NCBI GenBank assembly: GCA_017472115.1
Contig: JAFUQW010000017.1
Location: 1 to 23,744, forward strand
Reading direction: 5' to 3'
DNA length: 23,744 nt
Source of the DNA: Bacteroidales bacterium
Lineage (GTDB): Bacteria > Bacteroidota > Bacteroidia > Bacteroidales > UBA932
Shown here: positions 6,984 through 14,978 of the stretch, one piece after another
Layout: every line of letters begins with the position of its first letter
How positions within the stretch are numbered: the stretch's first letter is position 1
Translations under genes and position numbers: made by a program
The notes under the pieces: generated by a model
Told to the model about the DNA's origin: nothing
Database searches by the model: none
The model's input: only the letters and a program-made list of their open reading frames with translations

Positions 6984-9920
6984 ATGACAATGAAGATCAA
7001 ACATATATTGACAGCAATGCTTGCCCTCGCAGCCGTTTCTTGCGAGCAGGCAAAGTTTGGAATCGATGAGCCTGTTTCGGACAACATGCTCAAGGTAAGA
7101 TTCGCGACACCTGAGCTGGAAGTGAAGTCCGGAAGCGAGGATGTAAGCTTCTATGCATATCTCCCGAGCGAGCTGAAGGCCGGAGTCATCGCCCCGATTG
7201 CCGCAACAATGCAGAAGGAGGACGGATACCTATATTATAATATACCGGAAGGGACTACGGATGTGATATTCTCGAATATATCCGGAACGGAAAACGAGCT
7301 GGTGATGTTCACAAATGACAGCGATGGAGGCATAAAGATAAGCCTCAAGAATCTGGAATCGCACGCCCACCTCTATAATGATGAGATCCTGATCGGACAG
7401 CTTTCAGACTTCACTACAGGAACATCTGAGGCTTATAATATTGACATCCAGAGACTTTCATCAACCGTAACTACAAATCTTCTGATTACAGATGCTGACG
7501 GCAATGTCTTACCAAATGACAATATAGCAAGCGCAACAATATGGTATTATGGATTTGCACAGTCACTGACTATCACAGATGACTTGTATTCAATAACCGG
7601 TGATGAGCCGGAAGGTTATACATATTCAGGGTGGGGTCTTGGTAAAACTGAAAACACTTCAATGACCAACACTCATTCATTCATACCAAGTTCCCTTGAA
7701 CCGAGAATCGAAGTGAATGTCTGGGACTTGGCTGAGAACCACAGGCAATATAGCACGGTGCTGTCAGGCATCACTTTCGAGCCGAATCATCACTACACTG
7801 TGAATCTCCGACTGAAGCAACTCAATGTCGAAGGTACCTTTGTTCTTGAAGAACCGAGCGTAAGCACCGTAAGCAGGAATCCGAACTATTCGAAGCAGGA
7901 TTTCTTTACTCTCTCAGAGGGAAGGACCGTCGGCGGATATGCAGATGATGTACTTACCATCGATGTAAGCACCGCACTGCCATACGATTGGTATATCGTC
8001 GTAACAGAAGGTTCGGAATTCTTCGACATTCAGGTAATCGACGGTCAGATTGTCATCACAGCGCTCGCGACAAACGAAAACGACATCCGCAGCGCCGTGA
8101 TCGAGATCAGGACAGACGAGGGTTACAGCAAGACCATCACCGTGAACCAGAAGAGCTCGCTCAAGCATAGGATCGTGATGACTTCAGAGCATACGTCAAG
8201 TTCTTCAAGCTTCTATATCAGCGGAGTAAACATGACTGTGCAGGATCCAAACGACACAGAGCCAAGGACGATAAGTGATGGCGAAAATGTATATGTTTCC
8301 ATCAACGGGCTATCGCAGGGCAGTCAGACAATTATCGAAGGAGACATCATAACATACCTCGGTCATGGCGGCGGAAGTTATACAGATGACTACGGATATA
8401 AATACGAGTACTATGACAGTACCCGAAAGTGCTATTATTTTTCTAACTCATCAAACCGCAGTTTCTCATATTCATTCTCTAACTGTCTGTACCTTGAAAA
8501 CCTCGAGATTCATGGACAGAAAGCTGCATTGGACCTGTCAGGACTTAAGTCACTGAAAAGATTCTACATGCAGAACTCGACCTGCACATGTCCTACATTT
8601 GCTGAAGGACAGGGCCTGGAACATTTCACGGCATATAACTGCGACGCACTTGGAACATTAGATTTAAGAAACGTATCGTCAACCATCAAGCACATCAGCT
8701 GCGCATTATCTGACAATATCGGAACAATCAATTTCACGAACTTCAGTGCTTTGGAATCCGTTAATGTCAACAGTTGTACAGGAGCGAACATGATAAATTT
8801 CACCGGATGTTCATCACTTGAATACGTTGACATCTATGACAACTCAGCTTCTGCATTAAAAATCAACAACTGCAGTGCCTTAAAGGAACTTTCATTAAGG
8901 TCAATGTATCTCTCCACAATCACTCATGAAGGAGCTGATGCACTGGAGACAATTTCGACAAGTTCATCATCAGTAACAACTTTCGATTTCAGCAACAAAT
9001 GGTCTCTTGCAACGGTAGGTGGCTTGAGTTGTACAACTCTGAATCTAAACAACTGTCCTAATCTGACAACACTTGGTGAGATAAATGATGCACTGTCATT
9101 CGATATCAGCAACTGTACATCACTCGAGGCAGCAGACATCAACTTATCGACAGGTAGTTCAGAACAGGTCGGCTGGTTCAGCAACTGCCCTGCTCTTAAA
9201 ATATTGAAAATATCGAATATGCGGACAATGCTCGACTTCAGTTATGCAACCAGCCTTGAAGAACTGGCAATCGACCAAATGAGAGGAAGCACGATAACAA
9301 GCATTGATCTTAGTGCTCTCTATCAATTGAAAAAAGCATATATTGACGGATATGACTGGGACACTCCAATCGGTGAAATCAAGCTTCCTGCAAGTATTGA
9401 GACGCTCGAAATGGAATATTTGAATCAATTGAGTTCAATAGACTTCAGTAACAGTTCAAACCTGAAATCGATAGATTTAAGAGAATTATACAATATCTCT
9501 ACAATCAATCTTGCCAATTGTACTGCTTTGGAGAATCTTGACATGAAATACTGTTTCTATTATTATGAAGGAACACTGAATCTGTCAGGATGCTCATCAC
9601 TGAAGGCGATAAGCCAGAAATATTCAAGCAACCAACAGTACAACAGATACTTGACAGGTGTAGCACTTGACGGATGTTTCTCATTGGAAGAATTCTACAT
9701 GTACAATGCTGACCTGAAATCATTGGATTTCACCGATAGCCAGAAAATGAAGAAACTTGACATCAGAAGCAATTATTCAATGACAGCAGAAGCAGTCGAT
9801 GCAATGTTCGTGACTCTTCCGGACAGGTCTGATGAATGGGAAAGCGGATCATATCAGATTTCCATAAGCGGATTTGATGTAGCCGCTGCCAATGCAAAGA
9901 ACTGGTATGCAATCAACTAA
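6984..9920 (+). CDS. Fimbrillin-like lipoprotein with BACON domain and long leucine-rich-repeat tail
   Basis: The protein has 978 residues (976 if the second ATG at 6990 is used). The lipoprotein leader ends in AVSC, with Cys at residue 20. Residues about 33-285 resemble a fimbrillin/Mfa2-type domain, with IPEGTTDVIFSN at 87-98 and a strand around RLSSTVTTNLLI (157-168). A BACON-like domain spans 300-392 and ends in ITVNQKS. From about 500 to 930 there are roughly twenty leucine-rich repeats of 20-22 residues with the pattern C/S-x-x-L-x-x-L-x-hydrophobic. The end (TAEAVDAMFVTLPDR, then a short strand and a terminal AKNWYAIN) matches the usual closing segment of Bacteroidetes LRR lipoproteins. 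It is a likely surface adhesin. Its IPEGT motif and leader DNA resemble those of two later genes in the operon, so these are paralogues. Confidence 0.8.
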   Translation: MTMKIKHILTAMLALAAVSCEQAKFGIDEPVSDNMLKVRFATPELEVKSGSEDVSFYAYLPSELKAGVIAPIAATMQKEDGYLYYNIPEGTTDVIFSNISGTENELVMFTNDSDGGIKISLKNLESHAHLYNDEILIGQLSDFTTGTSEAYNIDIQRLSSTVTTNLLITDADGNVLPNDNIASATIWYYGFAQSLTITDDLYSITGDEPEGYTYSGWGLGKTENTSMTNTHSFIPSSLEPRIEVNVWDLAENHRQYSTVLSGITFEPNHHYTVNLRLKQLNVEGTFVLEEPSVSTVSRNPNYSKQDFFTLSEGRTVGGYADDVLTIDVSTALPYDWYIVVTEGSEFFDIQVIDGQIVITALATNENDIRSAVIEIRTDEGYSKTITVNQKSSLKHRIVMTSEHTSSSSSFYISGVNMTVQDPNDTEPRTISDGENVYVSINGLSQGSQTIIEGDIITYLGHGGGSYTDDYGYKYEYYDSTRKCYYFSNSSNRSFSYSFSNCLYLENLEIHGQKAALDLSGLKSLKRFYMQNSTCTCPTFAEGQGLEHFTAYNCDALGTLDLRNVSSTIKHISCALSDNIGTINFTNFSALESVNVNSCTGANMINFTGCSSLEYVDIYDNSASALKINNCSALKELSLRSMYLSTITHEGADALETISTSSSSVTTFDFSNKWSLATVGGLSCTTLNLNNCPNLTTLGEINDALSFDISNCTSLEAADINLSTGSSEQVGWFSNCPALKILKISNMRTMLDFSYATSLEELAIDQMRGSTITSIDLSALYQLKKAYIDGYDWDTPIGEIKLPASIETLEMEYLNQLSSIDFSNSSNLKSIDLRELYNISTINLANCTALENLDMKYCFYYYEGTLNLSGCSSLKAISQKYSSNQQYNRYLTGVALDGCFSLEEFYMYNADLKSLDFTDSQKMKKLDIRSNYSMTAEAVDAMFVTLPDRSDEWESGSYQISISGFDVAAANAKNWYAIN

Positions 9921-9933
9921 AACTGACAAGGAT

Positions 9934-12612
9934 ATGAAACAGATAAGATATATAATTGCAATTGCATTGCTCGGACTGTCGGTTTCGGCTTGCCAGGACG
10001 AGAACAAGATCATGCCGGAGCCGGTTCAGAAGAACTACTTCGACATCAAGATGAAACCGGAGGCAGACATGACTAAGGCTCTCGCCGATGTCACAACAGG
10101 AGACATCTATGCATATACTTACGGTTCGGAAGCAGCAGATACAGAGCCGGCCATCAGACAGACATCCATCACTGACGGCTACTACTTCTACTCTATTCCG
10201 GAAGGTACGTCAGACATCATCTTCAGCAACAAGGAAACAGATGAGGAATTCAGTATATGCAAAGACGAGAACGGAGGACTTGTCGTATCCAGACTTAAAG
10301 ATGATTCAACATATGATACCGACATCATCGCCGGTCGGGCATCGACAGCCGACATGAATGCTGACGGTGAACTTTCGGCACATCTGAACCGTCTTAATTC
10401 ATTCGTAACGGTTGACCTCAACATGAAGCCTGCCAACAGCGAGGACCTTCTCGATCTTTCCGAATATATGGAATATGCCTATGTAAGGTTCCCGAACCAG
10501 GCGCAGAGCGTAACCTACAATGCAGACGGAACCATAAGCATATCGGAAAGTAACGAGCCGGCCGAACCGCAGGAACCGGTCAACCCGGATGGTCCGGACA
10601 CACCGGACAACCCTGATACTCCGGACAATCCTGACACTCCGGATAACCCTGATACACCGGATAACCCTGATGTTGATGAGTCGGTTTTCGAAACATTGAC
10701 AGTCGAGTCAGTACTTTGGGAGGGTGCATTCACTATAACGAATTGGGATTACTACCTTGAAGATCTGTCTTGGGGAAGATATGACTGGAGCCAGGTCGAG
10801 CCTAATACACTGCTGTCTGTTGACTATACGGTCATAGATCCTGAAGGCTACACATTCATCTCAGTCCGTTCTGCAGTGGACTGGATCATGTTGCCGTCAT
10901 GCAACTCAATGCCGGGGGCTGAAGAATACGGAATACCGGTAGCCAATGATAGCGACAACTTCCAGATGACACTGACGGCTGATGACCTCGCCAGATTACA
11001 GGACTCAGACGCGGGTATGATCCTGACAGGACAGAACTTTACTGTAAACAGGATAAGCATCGCCACGGAAGAGACAAGACTCAAGGACGGCAGATACTGG
11101 ATGGTATTCGAAAACAGCTATGTGGCAGAGCCGGTTCCTGCAGATGCATCATACGGCTACCCTGCTGTCACAGCCGGAACGACAGGAAATGATACCAACG
11201 CATTCACATTCACATATACCGGCGAAGGTCATACGATCACAGACTGTTACGGAAGGTATATGTATCTGACCGGAACCTATAACAGTTTCAATGTGACATA
11301 CGATCTTCCGAGCGAAGGACATATTTACGAAGTGACACCGCAGGATGACGGAACAGTCATCATCAGGAACATACTGAAGGAAAAGACAGTGCAGTATAAT
11401 GCGGCTTACAATTCGGTAGGAATATATGCAGACATCCAGGGTACATATCCTAAGCTTGTCAGAGTAACCGACGGCGGTGACAACGGGAATGACGACAACC
11501 AGGGCGGTGAGGATGACGACACGTCATACATAAATCCTGCTTCACTGATAATAAACGGTGATTTCGAGTCCAACGCCTTCCTCGGAACGATGCCGGATCA
11601 TTGGAGCGTATGGGAAGGCATCCCTGCCATCGATACTACCGAAACTCACAGCGGCTCTCATGCCATCAGACTTGGAAACGGACAATCCGGATGGCAGGGA
11701 ATCTCAGCCGAAGCCGTAAATGTAGAGCAAGGTAAGACATATTGCTTCGGTGCATGGGTAAAGACCAATACTGAAAATCAAGCGTTCTGGTTCAAGACCA
11801 ACGGCGCCCAATTACAGAGTGTGACTCTGACTGCAGGAGAGTGGACATATGTCTCTACAGAATATACAGCAAACTCGACGGCAAGTCTGATCCTGCAAGT
11901 AGATGCATACATATCAGGAGATTCTGTTGTATATATCGACGACGTGGAATTCTATCCGTTGGAAGAGACAGAGGAAAACACATCGGTCATGTGGGTGTAT
12001 CTTCCTGTAAGCTACGGATATACCGAACTCTATTGCTGGGGAGAAGACGGAACGGTCCTTGCTGGAGTCTGGCCTGGAACAACTGCCCTCGGCTATGTCG
12101 AAATGGAAGGAGTGAACTACTTCGCATGGGAAATAGCTCTCATCCCGGGTTATGCCGGCACAAACGCACAGTTCATATTCAGCTACGACAACGGAGGCAC
12201 AAGGGTTCAGACACAAGACAGTCAGTCATACACGCTCAATAATGCAATGATGTTCGACATAGCCTATGACGCGTGGGGTGAGCCGGTTGCCACTCTCGTC
12301 GCCTCCTCCGGCATAACTGAATTCTCGGCAAGAAGAAGCCGGTCGAATTCAACAGTGACAGACGGCCAGACCACCTACAACATATGCACAGGAATGGCCA
12401 CCCTTCCTACAGCTGCAGGTAAGAATTCTGTCATCGAGCTGGTGATCGGCAACAAATCCGGAAACGAGTCCGTCCATACCAAGGAACTCACATATCCGTT
12501 CGACCCTAACAAGCATTACAGGCTTACACTCTCGATGCGCAGGAACGAGACCGGATTCGGATTCGAGATCGAAGATATCATAGAAGAATCGTTTGACATA
12601 GATCTGAACTAA
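9934..12612 (+). CDS. Fimbrillin-like lipoprotein with inserted carbohydrate-binding-like domains
   Basis: This 892-residue lipoprotein starts at 9934 (MKQIRYIIAI) rather than the in-frame ATG at 9892, which lies inside the previous gene. The lipobox is SVSAC with Cys 20, followed by the acidic QDEN. Residues about 36-205 are fimbrillin-like and share IPEGTSDIIFSN (88-99) with the preceding gene. A PDNPDT linker covers 219-246. Next come a beta-sandwich-like module (about 250-380), a module with GRYMYLTGTYNSFNV (440-454), an acidic linker (514-530), a CBM4/9-like jelly roll (about 537-676, beginning LIINGDFE and ending YIDDVEFYP), and a starch-binding/CBM26-like module (684-788, with GVWPGT). 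Residues about 795-892 return to fimbrillin-like strands (YPFDPNKHYRLTLSM). No hydrolase catalytic motif was seen. A glycan-binding surface or appendage component is the best guess. Confidence 0.78.
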   Translation: MKQIRYIIAIALLGLSVSACQDENKIMPEPVQKNYFDIKMKPEADMTKALADVTTGDIYAYTYGSEAADTEPAIRQTSITDGYYFYSIPEGTSDIIFSNKETDEEFSICKDENGGLVVSRLKDDSTYDTDIIAGRASTADMNADGELSAHLNRLNSFVTVDLNMKPANSEDLLDLSEYMEYAYVRFPNQAQSVTYNADGTISISESNEPAEPQEPVNPDGPDTPDNPDTPDNPDTPDNPDTPDNPDVDESVFETLTVESVLWEGAFTITNWDYYLEDLSWGRYDWSQVEPNTLLSVDYTVIDPEGYTFISVRSAVDWIMLPSCNSMPGAEEYGIPVANDSDNFQMTLTADDLARLQDSDAGMILTGQNFTVNRISIATEETRLKDGRYWMVFENSYVAEPVPADASYGYPAVTAGTTGNDTNAFTFTYTGEGHTITDCYGRYMYLTGTYNSFNVTYDLPSEGHIYEVTPQDDGTVIIRNILKEKTVQYNAAYNSVGIYADIQGTYPKLVRVTDGGDNGNDDNQGGEDDDTSYINPASLIINGDFESNAFLGTMPDHWSVWEGIPAIDTTETHSGSHAIRLGNGQSGWQGISAEAVNVEQGKTYCFGAWVKTNTENQAFWFKTNGAQLQSVTLTAGEWTYVSTEYTANSTASLILQVDAYISGDSVVYIDDVEFYPLEETEENTSVMWVYLPVSYGYTELYCWGEDGTVLAGVWPGTTALGYVEMEGVNYFAWEIALIPGYAGTNAQFIFSYDNGGTRVQTQDSQSYTLNNAMMFDIAYDAWGEPVATLVASSGITEFSARRSRSNSTVTDGQTTYNICTGMATLPTAAGKNSVIELVIGNKSGNESVHTKELTYPFDPNKHYRLTLSMRRNETGFGFEIEDIIEESFDIDLN
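10593..10672 (+). repeat. 18-bp coding tandem repeat (PDNPDT linker)
   Basis: About four and a half copies of an 18-bp unit encode Pro-Asp-Asn-Pro-Asp-Thr. The copies differ mostly at third codon positions. The array gives a rigid, acidic linker between the fimbrillin-like domain and the inserted modules. Unit gain or loss would stay in frame. Confidence 0.85.
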
Positions 12613-12617
12613 AAGAT

Positions 12618-13457
12618 ATGAAGAAGCTAATCTATATATTGACAGCAGCCGTGGCAATGCTTGCGGCTTGCGAAAAGCAGCCTGCTCAGATGGCAGCAGA
12701 CGAGACCGCCACAATTGCGTTCAGTCCTGATTTCGAGCTGGAAGCGGAAGTCAAAAGTGCCGCTATCGGTGAAACAGACATATGGTGCTTCCTGTATGAC
12801 AACAATACCGGTGCGCTTACATCGGAAAGTCCGTACAAGCAGAAGGAAATAAACAACGGAATTTATTATTTCAATGTACCTAAGATTGACAACGGATATA
12901 TAACATTCGCCATAATGCCGGAAGATGCGACATACATTGTAAGTTCCGGCTGGAACAATTGTAACATAAGTTTCAATGACAACTTCGTTACTACCACCGA
13001 AACCGAACTTTATTCTACCGGAAGCAACTACGACGACAGCTACGGAACTTGGGTCAACACCAATGACGAAGGAACCGACAGTTTCGACCTGACCCTGTAC
13101 CAGAGACATCGCGAATGTAAGCTCATGTTCTATTTTCAGGACATGCCGGCAGACGTGACTCCGGAGAGTCTCATAAAGAAAATCCATGTGACAGTCGGAA
13201 GCATCAAGCTGGATGAAGTCCTTACCTTGGACAGCATGGACAAGGAGAACATAGACGGGACCGACTACTGGTGCAAACAGACATATCTCCACTTCGGATA
13301 TGACTACAGGAACATCTGGTATGACTACAGCTATATTGACCTGATCATTGAAACCGTTGACAACAGGATCTTCACTGCATACGATCTCTCGTTCAACTAT
13401 GAAAGAAATGAACAGGTAAAGATCAAGATAGACTACGACTATTTCAAAGAACAATAA
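12618..13457 (+). CDS. Small fimbrillin-like lipoprotein
   Basis: This 279-residue lipoprotein has a clean lipobox (MLAAC, Cys 18). The rest appears to be beta-rich, without the BACON, LRR or carbohydrate-binding-like parts of its neighbours. It resembles a bare fimbrillin or Mfa2-like body: the strand GIYYFNVPKI at about 81-90 aligns with the YYFYSIPEGT and YLYYNIPEGT strands of the two preceding proteins, and it ends in the strand-like EQVKIKIDYDYFKEQ. Its leader DNA shares ATATATTGACAGCA with the gene at 6984. No catalytic motif is visible. It may be the anchor, base or simplest subunit of whatever the lipoproteins build (inference). It is 5 bp after the preceding gene and 25 bp before the next. 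Confidence 0.72.
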   Translation: MKKLIYILTAAVAMLAACEKQPAQMAADETATIAFSPDFELEAEVKSAAIGETDIWCFLYDNNTGALTSESPYKQKEINNGIYYFNVPKIDNGYITFAIMPEDATYIVSSGWNNCNISFNDNFVTTTETELYSTGSNYDDSYGTWVNTNDEGTDSFDLTLYQRHRECKLMFYFQDMPADVTPESLIKKIHVTVGSIKLDEVLTLDSMDKENIDGTDYWCKQTYLHFGYDYRNIWYDYSYIDLIIETVDNRIFTAYDLSFNYERNEQVKIKIDYDYFKEQ

Positions 13458-13482
13458 ATATAAACCTTTAAATCATAGTATT

Positions 13483-14166
13483 ATGAAAGCAAGAATCATC
13501 ATTTCTGCTCTCGCAGCAGCAGCGTTGCTTTTCTCAGCAGAAGCAAACGCACAGGTAGCAACAAAGAAGGAGTACAAGGCACTCCAGAAGCAGGAGAAGG
13601 TGCTTAACAAGGAGATTCAGGAAAAGGCTCTCAAAGAGGCAAGAAAAGAGGCTAAGAGACTCGAGAAGGAAGGTTATAAGGTTCCTGTAGGAAAGCTTCC
13701 TCTTGCAAAGCAGATCGAGGACTCATGGCAGGCACAGGTTACTACTGACGCAGAAGGAGTACCTTACTATTTCATGGCAACAGCTCAGTCTGTAGGTTCT
13801 AACTTCACTGCAGCTTCAATGTCTGCAACAAATACTGCAAAGCTTGACATTGCAGGACAGATCCAGACTCAGATCGCTTCGGTAGTGGAGCAGAAGATCG
13901 CCAATAACGAGATCAGCGCTGACAATGCAGCAGCTGTCAACTCATTTGTAAGTGCAAGCAAGAGCGTGATCAACAACACTCTCGGCCGCGTGATCAAATT
14001 CGTCGAGATCTACAGGACTCTCGAGAACGGTAACATCCAGGCTCAGGTGACTCTCGGCTACAACACTGAGATCGCTACCAAGGAGGCTGTCAAGGCTATG
14101 CAGAAAACTCTTGATGCAGATGCTGAAGACCTCATGAAGGAACTTGACGCACTCCTCGGCGAGTAA
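13483..14166 (+). CDS. Secreted LPP20-like protein with N-terminal coiled coil
   Basis: This 227-residue protein has a signal peptide ending in ANAQ at residue 24. Residues about 28-64 are highly charged (Lys/Glu heptads) and should form a coiled coil. Residues 75-225 alternate helix-like and strand-like segments and resemble the LPP20/FlgP-type envelope fold, including the Ala-rich helix with AKLDIAGQIQTQI (119-131) and a later strand NIQAQVTLGYN. Codon choice looks narrower than in the lipoprotein genes (Ala mainly GCA/GCT, Leu mainly CTC/CTT, Lys mainly AAG), which may mean higher expression. The 25-bp AT-rich gap before it is the longest in the operon. Its stop overlaps the start of the next gene (TAATG). 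Function is unknown. Confidence 0.68.
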   Translation: MKARIIISALAAAALLFSAEANAQVATKKEYKALQKQEKVLNKEIQEKALKEARKEAKRLEKEGYKVPVGKLPLAKQIEDSWQAQVTTDAEGVPYYFMATAQSVGSNFTAASMSATNTAKLDIAGQIQTQIASVVEQKIANNEISADNAAAVNSFVSASKSVINNTLGRVIKFVEIYRTLENGNIQAQVTLGYNTEIATKEAVKAMQKTLDADAEDLMKELDALLGE

Positions 14167-14975
14167 TGACTATGAAAATCAAAAAGATATTGCTTCTGAC
14201 CGTCTGCCTGCTCGGTCTTTCCTACTCTTACGCACAGGATGTCGTAAGAGTAAGAAAAGCGGTGGGCAGATGGGAGGTAAGCGATGACATTACACCTAAA
14301 CAAGCAGAAGAGAGGGCACTGAACGAAGCGAAGAAAGAGGCTCTGAGAATGGCCGGTGTCATGGAGAACGTATGGTCCGTGTTCGGCCAGGTGACTTCAG
14401 ACAGCGGAAATGAGTTTGCCGAAGCATATTCATCCGTAAGCATGCTGGCCATCAGCGGAATGGTCAATGTAACAAACAAGGATGTTGAGACTGTATATGA
14501 TCCGGGTCTGAAAAGAAGCGTCAAGGTAGTGACGATCGACGCGAATGTCACAAAAGACGAGACTCAGGAGGACAAGACATATCAGTTGAATGTGAAAGGA
14601 ATCGAGCCGATATACAGAAATGGAGACATTCTGGATTTTTCAATCAATCTCCATGGTTCGGATTCATATCTGAAGTTTTTCTGGTTTGGAGAAGAAGGAG
14701 CAGACCTCATCTATCCGAGCGAACATGAAGGTAACCGGAATCAGGTATTCAAGGCCGGTCAGACCTATGACTACCCGCTCAAGGAGAACATCGTGCTGAC
14801 TATGGAGAAATCCGATCCCGGCAAGGATGTAGAGAAGGTCAATGTCATCATCGTTGCAACTAAAAAGGATTACCCTTATACAGGAAATTACGACTTTCAG
14901 TCAATCCTTACTTGGATTTACAGCCTTCCGGCAGATCAGAGAACATTATATTACACACTTACATTAATAAAGTAA
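14166..14975 (+). CDS. Secreted DUF4384-type protein with FlgT/LPP20-like N-terminal domain
   Basis: The protein has 269 residues (267 if the second ATG at 14172 is used) and a signal peptide ending in SYAQ near residue 24. Residues about 28-130 resemble a FlgT-N/LPP20-type domain: a GRWEVS strand, then a long helix (AEERALNEAKKEALRMAG), then a strand with VVTIDANV. Residues about 138-235 fit DUF4384, a beta-rich domain; as I recall, it is often found fused to or beside caspase-like C14 peptidases. That matches its place 3 bp upstream of the caspase gene. It overlaps the preceding stop by one base. I infer a periplasmic partner or sensor for the caspase; no enzymatic motif is seen. Confidence 0.72.
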   Translation: MTMKIKKILLLTVCLLGLSYSYAQDVVRVRKAVGRWEVSDDITPKQAEERALNEAKKEALRMAGVMENVWSVFGQVTSDSGNEFAEAYSSVSMLAISGMVNVTNKDVETVYDPGLKRSVKVVTIDANVTKDETQEDKTYQLNVKGIEPIYRNGDILDFSINLHGSDSYLKFFWFGEEGADLIYPSEHEGNRNQVFKAGQTYDYPLKENIVLTMEKSDPGKDVEKVNVIIVATKKDYPYTGNYDFQSILTWIYSLPADQRTLYYTLTLIK

Positions 14976-14978
14976 GCA

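Noticed and set aside
9892..9933. Longer start for the carbohydrate-binding-like lipoprotein (ATG at 9892)
   Set aside because: It would overlap the previous gene and put 14 polar residues before a perfect lipoprotein leader that begins at 9934.
11841..12242. A 133-residue plus-strand frame inside the carbohydrate-binding-like lipoprotein gene
   Set aside because: Arg/Cys/His-rich out-of-frame translation within a gene whose own frame shows clear domains.
12627..13454. A 275-residue open frame on the minus strand, opposite the small fimbrillin-like lipoprotein gene
   Set aside because: It mirrors the plus-strand gene almost exactly, has no signal, domain or ribosome site of its own, and its Val/Ile/Cys-rich composition is typical of an antisense shadow.
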